DNA from: Pseudoips prasinana
Taxonomy: Eukaryota; Arthropoda; Insecta; Lepidoptera; Nolidae
Assembly: GCA_951640165.1 (NCBI GenBank)
Contig: OX621240.1
Coordinates: forward strand, 5,034,713-5,098,712
Length of the DNA: 64,000 nt
Reading direction: 5' to 3'
The notes under the pieces were generated by a model. The model did not search any database, was not told the origin of the DNA, and saw nothing but the letters and a program-made list of their open reading frames with translations. Position numbers and translations under genes: made by a program. Below, piece by piece: positions 18,679-28,917 of this stretch (positions are counted from its first letter, which is position 1; each line of letters opens with the position of its first letter).

Positions 18679-20128
18679 TTTTTTTTTCTTTTTTGATAAG
18701 CCAGAGGGAATCTAATGCATGCCACCCGCAAAAAGTGTCTGCGGGTGGGTATATCGGACTCGTACCGCCTAAACCTAACCTGCCGTGGACTTCTTCTGGC
18801 GCCTGATACGGGGAGCCCCGGGAACGCGGGTGTGCTGCTCCGGTGCCCCTCTTTTGCGCCGTGTCCCAGATGGTCGGGACACGCACCCGGGGAGAGCTGT
18901 GGGTTGCCCTCCCCATTTGCCGACTCCTGTCAGTACGGCACAGCGACTGCGCCACAAACAGTTCGATGTCTTCCCGGGGTTGCTTGCACGTGGTGGCAGT
19001 AGAGGACACTTCTCATACTGCCACCGCAACCCCGAGGGGAGTAGGGCTAACGACTGCCGCCGCCGCCCCGACGCCTCCTCCGTCTACGAGCGGGGTCGGC
19101 TCGTTCCCGATCCCGCTCGGCGGCCTCCTTCTGGAGCATGACTGCTTCGCAGAAGGAGACCACGGCGTCCCATGTGGTGGAGTCGCCTGCCAGCATCGCA
19201 TAAACGACTGCCGGCGGCGAAAGATCCCGTCCGATCTCAGCGACCAGGACTCGCCTCTCGACCTCCCAGGCCGGACACTCTTCTAGAGTGTGCTGGGCTG
19301 AGTCCAGGTCGCTACCGCAGTGGTGACACTGTGTCGTCGCTTCTCGGCCGATCCGACTCAGGTACTCACCGAAACACCCGTGTCCGGTGAGTATCTGAGT
19401 CAGTCTGTAGGTGACGTTACCCTCCCTCCTCCCCATCCAGGCTTCGAGGTAAGGCAGGATGGCACCGACGGCACGCTGGCGCGCGTTCCGCGGCAATTCT
19501 AGCCGCGCGCGCCACTGTGCAAGTACGCGCCGGTGTGCTTCCCGCCTGTAGGCCACGAGCGTCTGCTCTGGCGCCTCACCGCCCTCCCGGCGGACGCGGA
19601 TCTCGGTGTAAACCGTCGCGTCGACTGCCGCCAGGAGATCAAACGGCGGGAAGCGCGCCAGGAGTGTCGCCGCCTCAAAGGATACCGTCCGGTATCCTCG
19701 TGCGATCCGTATGGCCACCGCACGCTGCAGGCTATTCAAAATAGCTCTGCAGTGGGAGGCGCCCGTCAGGCGTTCAGACCAGACGGGCGCCCCATAAAGG
19801 ACCATGGATCGCACGACACCTCCGTAGAGGCGGCGAACTTCTTCCCTGGGACCCCCGAGGTTCGGCAAAAGCCCGTGTAACGCACCGGTTACCCGGCGCA
19901 CGCGAGGGGCCAGACGCCCGAAATGCTCCTCGAAGCCCCATCGGCTGTCTAGGGTGAGGCCCAGGTACTTTATGTACCGCCCCACCCTGACCTCTGCGTC
20001 ACCTACACGCATCGACATACTGTGTGGTTCCTCCCTACGGCGTAAGCCGTGGAACCATAGCGCCTCGGTCTTGTGAGGCGCTACCCGAAGGCCCAGTCTC
20101 AAAATGGCCGCGACGACACACGCCACTC
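18679..20128 (-). pseudogene. R1-like LINE, 5'-truncated C-terminal half
   Basis: The minus-strand frame 20126-19047 (359 residues, uninterrupted) begins inside the RT thumb: LGLRVAPHKTEALWFHG, YIKYLGLTLDSRWGFEEHF, PNLGGPREEVRRLYGGVVRS. It ends with a CCHC knuckle CHHCGSDLDSAQHTLEECPAW (Cys267, Cys270, His279, Cys284 of the frame) and an Arg/Gly-rich tail. These are hallmarks of the R1 clade (R1/TRAS/SART). The 3' UTR ends in an A-rich tail (tcaaaaaagaaaaaaaaagt on minus) at 18679. The piece is far more GC-rich than its neighbours. 'atagact' beside both ends (near 18673 and 20141) may be the target duplication. EN and RT palm are missing, so it is dead on arrival. Confidence 0.8.
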
Positions 20129-20224
20129 CGAGTAGCTAGCATAGACTAATGTCACACTACAGCATACCTTATTAAAAAATGACCGACGGTAATTTTGAAA
20201 GCCAGTTTTTACTTCCTGGGTCCA

Positions 20225-20560
20225 TTGTGCTTTTTTTATATTTAATAGGATGGCAAACGAGCAAGTGGGTCACCTGATGGTAAGTGATCACCGCCGCCCA
20301 TGGACACTCGCAACATCTGAGGAGCTGCAAGAGCGCTGCCGGCCTTTAAGAAAAGAATAGGCTCGCTTCTTGAAGGTTGCCATGTCATACCGGATCGGAA
20401 ATACCTTCACAGCTAATTGATTCCATAGAGCGGTAGTGCGCGGCAAAAAGTTTCTAAAAACTCCTTCCTTCCATGCCCCAACTCAGAACACTATAATAGA
20501 CAGCAAACTTACCAGACCCCTCTTTTGGTAAGTGGGGTAAGAAATGATGCCTCTTACTTC
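20225..20560 (+). repeat. Dispersed lepidopteran-type repeat
   Basis: ggcaaacgagcaagtgggtc acctgatggtaagtgatcac cgccgcccatggacactcgc is a motif I know as very common in moth and butterfly genomes. A worn copy of the core is at 59035-59070. Class uncertain, probably a retroposon 3' region. Confidence 0.5.
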
Positions 20561-20587
20561 TTTTTAATAAAGAACTACTACTACTTA

Positions 20588-20665
20588 TCTGGCTTGTTGG
20601 TCTATTGGTTAGTGACTGCTAAGCCAGAGGTCGTGGGTTCGATTCCGGGATAATTCTAATTTATA
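20588..20665 (+). mobile_element. tRNA-like SINE head
   Basis: ctggcttgttggtctattgg, B box gtgggttcgattccggga. Same family as 11626-11765. Confidence 0.6.
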
Positions 20666-20670
20666 TATAA

Positions 20671-20877
20671 TCTATACATATAAGGCCCCCTACAAGATGG
20701 ACCGATGAATTTGTGCGGGTCGCTGGAAATCGCTGGATGCGGATAGCGCAAGACTGGCAATTGTGGAGATCTTTGGGGGAGGCCATTGTCCAGCAGTGGA
20801 CGTCTTTCGGCTGATATGATGATATATATAATAAAATCGTAGGAAAGTCAAAACTGTACATTGAATATTTTTTAAAG
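20671..20877 (+). mobile_element. Helitron 5' fragment interrupted by a truncated RTE
   Basis: TCTATACATATAA at about 20671 is the Helitron 5' terminus. It stops at a 140-bp RTE 3' piece (20684-20822) encoding TRWTDEFVRVAGNRWMR and WRSLGEAIVQQWTSFG. The Helitron sequence then resumes: tatataataaaatcgtagga aagtcaaaactgtacattga. The same uninterrupted order occurs in 12179-12492 (reverse). Confidence 0.75.
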
Positions 20878-20997
20878 GATATTTATCTATCTATATAAGT
20901 ATGTATATCGTCGCCTGGTACCCACAGTACAAGCTTTGCTTAGTTTGGGGCTAGGATGATCTGTGTGACATTGTCCCCAGATATTATTATTATTATT
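20878..20997 (+). mobile_element. tRNA-SINE 3' part with TTA tail
   Basis: tatttatctatctatataag ... gtacaagctttgcttagttt ... gatctgtgtgacattgtccc then an att/tta repeat. The Dong-like LINE begins in this TTA tract. Confidence 0.75.
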
Positions 20998-20999
20998 TT

Positions 21000-23524
21000 T
21001 ATTTGTTTTTATATACCACGGCTAATTGCCGGACAATATGCTGTGACGGGCCTAAGCCAAGTCGACACCTGTTTCAGGATTTCGTTCAGAACTTTGCAGA
21101 AACTTACGTACTAATCTGCAGGTGTTCAATATTGCAGCTTTCTGAAGAAGAATATAAGTTAATGGTGGAAGATCTAACATGGCAAGTGATCGGTGTAGAG
21201 TCTTAGGGATTATACCAGTCGTTGACAGGACTATAGGGACTATTGAAGTGTTATGTAACCGCCAAACTCTACAAACTTCATTCTGCAGTTCTGTGTATTT
21301 AGACAGCTTTTCAGAAATGGTTGATTGTAAATTGTGCGTGTTTGGTACAGCGATATCTATTATAATGGCGGTTTTACTAATCTTATCTACTAAAGTGATA
21401 TCTGGTCTATTAAAATGTATTGTTCTGTCAGTAAGTATAGCTCGGTTATAGTATAGTCTGTGGGTGCTGTTCTCTAAGACATTTTGGGGTATATACTTAT
21501 AGTAGGGATGTGGTGGACCAGGTAGTAATTTGTATTTAATTGCTAAATGTTGGTGTACTATGTTAGCTATTTGGTCGTGTCTATGTTTGTAGTCTGTCTG
21601 TACTATTGCTTTACACGCACCGGTAATGTGTTGTATAGTTTCACTTGCACTGTTACATTTCCTACAAACATCTATCGATTCTGGCGCTTTAATAATATAC
21701 TTGCGATAGTTACGGGTCTCAATAATTTGGTCTTGGATTGCTAACATAAATCCTTCAGTCTCAGGGAAGAGCTCACCTTGCTTGAACCATTCGTTCGACG
21801 CTTTTTGATCGACGTGTGTTTGGCTCAGATCAAGGTAGTGCCTTCCGTGTAAAGACTTTTGGGCCCAGTCATGCAATTAAGTCTGTCGGTCAGTTTGTCC
21901 TTCATTGTTTTGCAAAGTTTTATCATGAAGATTTAGGGGAGTAAGTTTGACATCATTTTGTGCAATGGCATTGTGTATTGTAGACGAGCAAGCCTTATGA
22001 TGAAAGTATGATCGCAATGTATTTATTAAACTATTGTGTAAGTTAACAATGTCAATAACTCCCCTACCCCCATCTTGGCGAGGTAGGGTAATTCTTTGGA
22101 CGCAAGACCTGGGATGGTGTTTCCTGTGAGCGGTCATTCTCGTGTGTATCATCGACTGTAGATTTTTTAGTTCAGTTTTTGACCAATTAATGATACCGAA
22201 CGAGTACGACAAAATCGGGATGGCGTATGTGTTAATAGCTTTAATGATGTTACGTGAATTTAGTTGTGATTTCAAAGTAGAATTGAGTCTTTGTTTAAAT
22301 TGTAGCTTTAAGTTTTCTTTAATCTGCTTGTAGTGGATTTGTTTCGATTGGATATATCCTAAATATTTGTATGTTTCACCTGGCCCTAACGATTCTATTA
22401 ACTCTCCTGTTAGCGTACAATATTGGTGTTACTGTTCTCACGGAATTAATTTTAAAATTCTCTATTCCAAAACTCATAACAATATCACGACATATATTTT
22501 CTGTACAACTAACTAGTTAATAACTAACTAGTTAACTAAATGGTTAATAGTAACCGTCTGTCTGTCAGTTATAACATCGTCGTCTTGGTTATTGTAGTGC
22601 AAAGGAAAACCTATGGTATTGGAGTTCAAAGTGTTTGAGAGGGGATTCAGGGCAAGACAGAACCAAAGTGGGCTGAGAGAATCACCTTGGAATATACCAC
22701 GTTTAATTTGTATGGAAGGAGAATTTAGAGTTCCATCAGGCGTACTAAGTCTAAGTTGCGTAGCCCACTGAGTCATTGTAGTGCTAAGAAATGTTATGAT
22801 GCTTGGATTAATTTTATATATATCTAGTATTTGGAGCAACCACGAATGTGGTACAGAATCGAAGGCTTTCTTGTAGTCTATATAAGTGGTGTACAAATCT
22901 TGTTTTCGTTTTTGAACCTGTCTTAAAATAACTCCATCATTGGTCAGTTGTTCTTTGCACCCTTGACTAGCTTTACGACATGCTTTCTGTTGCTCTGTAA
23001 GAATGTAGTTATTGTCTATATGTAAGTATATAACTTTTGTAATGCAAGATGTTATTATTTTATACATTGTCTGTAAACATGTAATAGGTCTATATTTGGC
23101 TGGGTTTGTTGTATCATTTTGGTCTTTTGGCAACAAGTAAGTGACTCCCTTAGTAATGAATTATGGTAAAAATTGTGGATTTTTTATAAAATTATTAATA
23201 TGGTTGAACAGTAATGGGTGAATAGTCGTAAGCTTCTTATACCAAAAGTTGTGAATGTGGTCAGTACCAGAGGCTTTCCAGTTGTGGAGTTTTCTAATAA
23301 CTTTTTGAAAGATATCTACCGGTTTATTATCTAATTCCATGGGGATATATTTTTCGCTGTTAATTTTTTCAGTAGCTATCCAATCAGCATCACGATTGTA
23401 TTCAGCGGGCTTTTCCCAGATCTGTGCCCAATATTGATGCAATTCCGTTGGTGATGGGGTCGTTCTAGAATAGTTTTCGACATGATTATGGTGAGAGTTG
23501 CGAAGGTAACGGTAAAAGTAAATT
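21000..23524 (-). pseudogene. R4/Dong-like LINE, decayed
   Basis: Four minus-strand pieces follow one another: 23442-23161, 23136-22528, 22275-21877 and 21876-21052. They show WKASGTDHIHNFWYKKL, YRPITCLQTMYKIITSCITK, YIDYKKAFDSVPHSWLL, FQGDSLSPLWFCLALNPLS, then after a gap YAIPILSYSFGIINWSK, a CCHC finger CRKCNSASETIQHITGAC and RPDITLVDK...AIIIDIAVP. The last is the PD-(D/E)XK restriction-like endonuclease of R2/R4-type LINEs, C-terminal to RT. Frameshifts separate the pieces, and an internal deletion near 22520 removed the Y.DD catalytic box. TAA/TTA tracts flank both ends; Dong elements are known to target TAA repeats. The 3' UTR is short (ccgtcacagcatattgtccg gcaattagccgtgg). The 5' half of the element is absent. 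Confidence 0.8.
22505..22536. repeat. Tandem palindromic duplication at a deletion joint
   Basis: ctaactagttaa occurs twice, separated by a few bases (ctaactagttaataactaac tagttaact). Each unit is itself nearly palindromic. It sits where the Dong-like RT loses its catalytic box. Confidence 0.8.
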
Positions 23525-23579
23525 ATTATTATTATTATCCAATCACTACAACCTAGAATGGCAGTTTAAACCATTTCAG

Positions 23580-24130
23580 ACAACCGATCGAGCATATATT
23601 GTGTTTGCCTACTAAATAATTACTCTAATTGGACCAAATCCCGTGTTCATGCCCCCTGACATAAACCTAAACATACTCAATGTTTTGCCGGACCGTCCCA
23701 ACTGGGTCGTGTTGAAACCGGTAGTAGATGAATCCACTGAGTTTGTTTCGCTGGGTCTTCTCAGTTGGGGCGCATTGGATCCGGTGGTAGCATTAAAGCG
23801 CGACCGTCGTTATCAACACAAAGTTCGCCATAATAATAATACCTTAATATAGACAGAACCATTGACAATATGTAGTAAAAATATTAGACTTAAACTAGAT
23901 AATTAAATTTAAACATAATCTCTTGACAATAACTTGATACGAGATAGCTAAATATCATTGCTATAATAAAATAAATTTTATCGATGTTGTCATAGAATGT
24001 GTACTTAAATAAATATCTATGTTACTAGAAATAATAATGTATACAACTATATTACTACAAACATGTTCTGACTATTTACAAGCGCTTTTTTAAAGCCTAC
24101 GTGAATAAAAACCTTTTTTATTTATTTAAA
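23580..24130 (+). mobile_element. Family R copy with retained reading frame
   Basis: The frame 23643-23852 encodes ...DRPNWVVLKPVVDEST then EFVSLGLLSWGALDPVVALKR and DRRYQHKVRHNNN, the same 21-residue tandem as at 13442-13642. The 3' region (aacttgatacgagatagcta, acatgttctgactatttaca agcgctttttta) ends aaaaacctttttta + tttattt. It is therefore a retroposon-like unit read left to right. No catalytic motif, class unknown. Confidence 0.6.
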
Positions 24131-24447
24131 GTCACCAATCTTTGGACTGCCCGCGTACCTAGATACTTAACCTCCTTCGAACCGATGTGAACAACTGGCT
24201 CTGAGCGGCTTTTTAATAAAGTTATTGCTTACAATCGGTCTACTTTCTCAACTAATCTAATAAACAACAGTGGACGGATATTACTTTCCGGGAAATTGCA
24301 TGTAAACTATGTGAGTATTTCATTCCGAGAAGTTTTCTAATTGAGTAGAAATATGTTGGACTATAAAGATAGTGAATTAATTAATATAACAGTGTTGACT
24401 ATTCCGGGACGGGTATCAAGGTTTAAATATACAGGGTAACCGATATA
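24131..24447. other. No gene seen
   Basis: I recognise nothing; composition is close to background. Confidence 0.35.
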
Positions 24448-24725
24448 AATAAATAAAATAAAAATAAAAAAGGTTTTTATTCACGTAGACTTCAAAAAAG
24501 CGCTTGTAAATAGTCAGAACATATTCGTAGTAATATATAATTAATTTATAATTATTTCTAGGTACATATAGATATTTAGGTACACGGATTGTAGGAAATA
24601 ATTTACAATAAGATTTATTTTATAACAGCAACGATATTTAACTAACTTAAATTAAGTTATTGTCATGGTTCATGTGAAGGTTTAATTATCAAAATTTTAA
24701 ATTTTAGCTATATTTTTACTACATA
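24448..24725 (-). mobile_element. Family R copy, 5' truncated
   Basis: Conserved end ggtttttattcacgtagact tcaaaaaagcgcttgtaaat agtcagaacat, then the 3' region as far as ttttactacatatt. The reading-frame part is missing. Confidence 0.75.
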
Positions 24726-24774
24726 TTTCTAGCTTGTAGCTTGGGCTAAGCTTCAACGTTGGCATTATGCTGTT

Positions 24775-25150
24775 ATCATAAAATAAATAAAATGAAAACA
24801 GGTTTTTATTCACGTAAAATTTAAAAAAGCGCTTGTAAATAGAATATGTCTGTAGTATAATTAAGTAAGCATAATTATTTCTAGGTACAGACGCCAGCAC
24901 ATACAGCTACCCCAATCTGACAAATTTATTTTATACATTTTCAACTATATCACAAAAGTAGAAGGTTCACTTTCAATTGGGGAAATTTGACAGATTGGGG
25001 TAGCTTGATGTGCTGGCGTCTGTACATATAGATATTTAAGTAGACGGAGTCTATGAAAGATGAAGTATTAGGTATCATTTACAACCTACATCTTGTTTGA
25101 TTGGTTCTGTCTATTATATTAAGACATACAAACAGAAACTGTCAAATGAC
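24775..25150 (-). mobile_element. Family R copy interrupted by a MITE
   Basis: ggtttttattcacgtaaaat ttaaaaaagcgcttgtaaat ...ataattatttctaggta, then the MITE 24888-25022, then tacatatagatatttaagta gacgg. Joining across the MITE with one TA recreates the family consensus seen at 24555-24590. Confidence 0.8.
24888..25022. mobile_element. TA-flanked MITE, family CAGACGCCAGCACAT, copy B
   Basis: 135 bp. TIRs CAGACGCCAGCACAT / ATGTGCTGGCGTCTG extending inward (agctaccccaatctgacaaa). Flanking TA at 24886-24887 and 25023-25024. The uninterrupted target is visible in sister family R copies, so the boundaries are firm. Confidence 0.93.
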
Positions 25151-25347
25151 GTAAGACAACTGCAATTATATAGTAGTATCTTTTATTATAGTGGCAACAG
25201 GAATATATCATCTGTGAAAATTTCACCTGTCTTACTATCATGGTTCATAAGATACAGCCTGGTGACAGACGGATAGAAAGACAGACATTATGATATTATG
25301 TTATCTAATGGCCACATATATATATCAAAAATAAATGCGAAGTACAT

Positions 25348-25411
25348 ATAAATGCGAACGTTTTTGAGTATAGATGTACCTACATCTATACTCAAAAACG
25401 TTCGCATTTAT
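25348..25411. repeat. Perfect 31-bp palindrome, 2-base loop
   Basis: Arms 25348-25378 and 25381-25411, loop cc. Sequence of the arms derives from the Helitron-like 5' region. Confidence 0.92.
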
Positions 25412-25426
25412 ATTTCAGTAGCTTTT

Positions 25427-25474
25427 AGCGTGAAAGAGTAACGTCTATACCTATAGACGTTACTCTTTCACGCT
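25427..25474. repeat. Perfect 23-bp palindrome, 2-base loop
   Basis: Arms agcgtgaaagagtaacgtct + ata (25427-25449) and complement (25452-25474), loop cc. It begins 16 bases after the previous palindrome. Confidence 0.92.
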
Positions 25475-25556
25475 GAATTTCAATGAAACAACAAATAACA
25501 TAAATGGGCTATATTTTATAAAGTTTAACGTGGTTAGAACCTAGGATAACAGCTAG

Positions 25557-25917
25557 TAGTATCCTATAAAACATTGGCATGCATGTATTGCAGTAGTTCT
25601 ATTTATTATTATTCTATTAATTAATAGATGGCGCCTTCAGACAATGGTTACGCAAGGCAATGACATAGAACTTGCCAACCCACATGCACAACAAAATATT
25701 AAACTATAATATCTAAATATTATATAAAGATTAGGCAAGTATTCAACTAATGTATGTGGTACTAGTAGGCGGATATGGGTCGACATTTAGTTCAGGAAGT
25801 GAACCAATAAGCAAAGAATACCGGTTTACCGTGAAAGCCTTCGTGGGTAAAACCATACTTAAATGGTAGGTAGTAGATATATAAGATGTAATGATATTAA
25901 AGACATATACCTAAGGA
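25557..25917. other. No gene seen
   Basis: AT-rich; nothing recognised. Confidence 0.35.
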
Positions 25918-26045
25918 ACTTAATGCACGTGTGACGTAGCGGTCAAGACAGTCACCTTGCCATTTCGTCACCCAGGTTCGATTCCCGCGCAGGATAGCTA
26001 TTTGTGTAACCCATAAATATGGAGGTACTTTGTATATGACAATTA
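25918..26045 (+). mobile_element. tRNA-like SINE, uninterrupted head
   Basis: tgcacgtgtgacgtagcggt caagacagtcaccttgcc, B box aggttcgattcccgcgcagg, then tatttgtgtaacccataaat. It serves as the empty-site reference for the MITE at 7601-7720. Confidence 0.7.
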
Positions 26046-26750
26046 TATGTTTGTAAACTTAGCGCGCTTAATTTTCTGTAGCTTAGCTTCCTTAGAGTGC
26101 CTGCGTTAGGAAGTTTTGGTGTGGCACCCCTTTACATCAAACATCACGTAAAGCTAACATTCCTGGACCAGACCTCTCTCACGTCTTGACGACTAACCCG
26201 ACCCATTAGATTATGGGAGTGATGGAATAGATAGTGCATATGTGTTTACGTCAACACTTGTGAACTGTAATAAGTCTCGCCCAGATGACCAATCAACTAC
26301 TCTAAAAACCGGAAGTCATTAAAATTTAAATAGTTAAAAAAGTCATCATACGATAAACATACCATATTATGCGCATGCGCATACTGTACATGAATACGTG
26401 TTCTTAGTGATAAACACACGACTAATCAATCAGGAAGGAACTACGTCGAGCCGCAAAGGTCAAATCAGTAAACACTCACTTTCACTGTTAATAAAATTCT
26501 TTGAATTCACATTTATACCGACGATGTTAGTGAATCACAATATGATATTTATCTTTTCAACTGTGATTCACTAAAAGAGAGTAGGTCTGTGGTTTAAGAG
26601 GTGAATGCCTTCAATCACATGTAGAATTTGAATTTGGAACATTTAATATTTTTCTTTTCTTTAACGTCCATATTACAGATTCGCATTTAAAGATTACCTC
26701 CGCACTAGGGAAATAAAACGGGGAGCAAAAATCTGTGGAGTTGTAATTTG
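26046..26750. other. No gene; unclassified, with one small hairpin
   Basis: Hairpin tagtgaatcaca (26528-26539) with tgtgattcacta (26562-26573). The stretch near 26150-26280 resembles old SINE/LINE debris. No coding support. Confidence 0.4.
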
Positions 26751-26751
26751 A

Positions 26752-27182
26752 TCATATCAGACGAAAGACGTCCACTGCTGGACAAAGGCCTCCCCCTATC
26801 CATAATTTGGGAGCATCACAGCACACTTATATTATAAAGGCAAAATTTTGTGACTGTGTGAGTGTGTATGTTTGTTACTTGTTCACGTCTAAACGGTTGG
26901 AGCGATTTTAATAAAATTTGGTATGGAGTTAGCTGACACATTGGATTAACACATAGGCTATATTTATAAACTTTAATGCGGGATAAACCGCGGGGCACAG
27001 CTAGTATGCCATAATCGCCACGCTTGGCAGACGGGTTGGCGATCGCAGTACGATCGACATGGTAATCAGGAGAACGCTGCTGCCCGTTCTCTGGTATATA
27101 TATTCTTTCGGGGCGACTTCTACGTCCACGTTCCACGGGATGAGAGGGGGTGGCGATATTCTTTATGGCCGTCAACCACACA
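26752..27182 (-). mobile_element. RTE-derived short element split by a Helitron-like element
   Basis: Left part (26752-26819): RTE 3' end (gaaagacgtccactgctgga caaaggcctcccc). Right part (27005-27182): RTE 5' UTR (ataatcgccacgcttggcag acgggttggcgatcgcag ... gccgtcaaccacacag). Between them lies a Lep1-type element (26820-27004) ending gcggggcacagCTAGt. Confidence 0.75.
26820..27004 (+). mobile_element. Short Helitron-like element (Lep1-type)
   Basis: ttatattataaaggcaaaat ... aaacggttggagcgatttta ... atgcgggataaaccgcgggg cacagCTAGt. The 5' end is worn. Confidence 0.78.
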
Positions 27183-27220
27183 GCCAAGAAATGTAATTTA
27201 CATGTAAGTAAATCAAAGGC

Positions 27221-27350
27221 ATTGCTGTGTGGTGACGGCAAAGAATATGATAACCCCATCTCATCCCGTGGGTGTCCTAGAAAGCGTACAGAGGGAATAC
27301 CTACCAGAGAACGGGCAGCAGCGTTTTTCTGTAAACTATGACCAGATAAG
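27221..27350 (+). mobile_element. RTE 5' UTR fragment, head-to-head with the previous one
   Basis: gctgtgtggtgacggcaaag aatatgataaccccatctca tcccgtggg ... gagaacgggcagcagcgttt ttctgt. Together with 27005-27182 it forms an inverted pair about 40 bp apart. Confidence 0.75.
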
Positions 27351-27593
27351 ATAACATAAGATAAGATCATTTTATTTGTACTAAACATGGTAAGTATACA
27401 GGTCTTAGAATTAAAATAGGGTCCACATGTCTAACATAGAATAGAATATCTTTATTTGCTTTGAATGTAGGTACAAACATTAGTTGTTAAAATACATTTT
27501 GAAGAATCCTTGTACATTCTGCCTTAATAAAGCATACGAATTCATTTTTAAACTAAAAAGACATTTTTTACTAATCAAATAATTATAATAATG
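27351..27593. other. No gene seen
   Basis: AT-rich (aagataacataagataagat); nothing recognised. Confidence 0.35.
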
Positions 27594-27842
27594 ATAATAT
27601 CTGGGGACAATATCACACAGATCATCCTAGCCCCAAACTAAGCAAAGCTTGTACTATGGGTACCAGGCGACGATATACATACTTATATAGATAGATAACT
27701 ACTTATATACATAGAAAACATTCATGACTCAGAAACAAATATTCGTGCTCATCAAACAAATATTTGCACTTACCGGGATTCGAACCCAGGACCACCAGCT
27801 TCGTAGGCAGGAGCACTACCAACTAGGCTATGGTGACCGTCG
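27594..27842 (-). mobile_element. tRNA-derived SINE (full)
   Basis: Minus strand A box tagcctagttggtag, B box gggttcgaatcccgg, body and tail (gatctgtgtgatattgtccc cagatattat) as in 10797-11050 and 18226-18456. Confidence 0.88.
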
Positions 27843-28119
27843 CATTTAAATTGCTTATCATCTAGGAATTCTTGCAAGGTATAATAGCATTTTTCAGCTA
27901 GCAGTGCTGAGAGGTGTTTTTTGAATATACAATAGCTAATTAAGCTATATTACATTACATTATTTTAAGTCCACTAATGAATTACAATTATATATTAATT
28001 TGATTACGTCAAGAGGTTAGTAAGTGGGTACACACACAATAGTAAAATGTCAGTAAACATAAAATTATACGAATAGGTACAAATCAGAATTATTATTAAT
28101 ATCCCTTATTGTCAAAAAC
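27843..28119. other. No gene seen
   Basis: Nothing recognised; composition near background. Confidence 0.35.
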
Positions 28120-28380
28120 TCCTGAACTATACAAAACATTTTTCTGTAAGCCATGTCTTCAACTTAAGTTTGAATAACCTAAGGGGTAGTTCCCTTAGCA
28201 ATTGCGGGATTTTGTTAAAAACTTTGACATACATGAACGTACAGTTTTTGTGATGAAAGATAGTTCTACACTTCGACACTGCGAGGTTAGTTGGATCCCT
28301 TTGGTTAAATAAACTATGTTCACTAGCTCTTTGAAACAGCTGAGGGTGGTTCCTAATAAAAAGTCCGATTTCCTGGATGT
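28120..28380 (-). pseudogene. LINE C-terminal tail fragment
   Basis: The minus-strand frame reads YIQEIGLFIRNHPQLFQRAS, NQRDPTNLAVSKCRTIFHHK, VKVFNKIPQLLRELPLRLFK and LKTWLTEKCF, a typical non-LTR RT C-terminal tail of a family different from 9360-9838. It is 5' truncated where family R begins at 28381. Confidence 0.7.
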
Positions 28381-28860
28381 ATAATAAATAAATAAAATAA
28401 AAAAGGTTTTTATTCACGTAGACTTTAAAAAAGCACTTGTAAATAGTCAGAACATGTTCGTTGTAATATATAGTTAATTTATAATTATTTCTAGGTACAT
28501 ATGGATATTTAGGTACACGGATTGTAGGAAATAATTTACAATAAGATTTATTTTATAACAGTAACGATATTTAACTAACTTAAATTAAGTTATTGTCAAG
28601 GACCATGTGTAGGTTTAATTATCAAAATTTTAAAGTTTAGATATATTTTTACTACATATTGTCTGGATGGTTCTGTCTATATTAAGGTACGAATTAAATG
28701 TTATTATTATGGCGGACCTTGTGTTTATAACGACGGTTGCGCTTTAATGCTACCACCGGATCCAATGCGCCCCAACTGAGAAGACCCAGCGAAACAAACT
28801 CAGCGGGTGTCTCTACTACCGGTTTCAACGCGGCCCAGTTGAGTATAACGAAGTTAATGT
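28381..28860 (-). mobile_element. Family R copy with retained frame part
   Basis: Tail at 28386 (taaataaataaaataaaaaa ggtttttattcacg), 3' region, then on minus ...LNWAALKPVVETPA, EFVSLGLLSWGALDPVVALKR, NRRYKHKVRHNNN. Ends abruptly at about 28842, inside the first 21-residue unit. Confidence 0.7.
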
Positions 28861-28917
28861 TAACAAACGTTTTTCTTTAAAAAGTGGTCTGTATGAGTCT
28901 AGAGAATACCATTAAAC

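Larger units (their letters stand above)
25340..25556 (+). mobile_element. Helitron-like element rearranged by two hairpins
   Basis: Lep1-type parts (ttataaatgcgaac, gttactctttcacgctgaat ttcaatgaaac, tataaagtttaacgtgg) and an end aacagCTAGt, with two near-perfect hairpins inserted at 25348-25411 and 25427-25474. Confidence 0.7.

Noticed and set aside
18557..19390. Several overlapping open frames around 18557-19390 on both strands
   Set aside because: They are shadows of the GC-rich R1-like fragment, whose minus-strand frame carries the CCHC knuckle.
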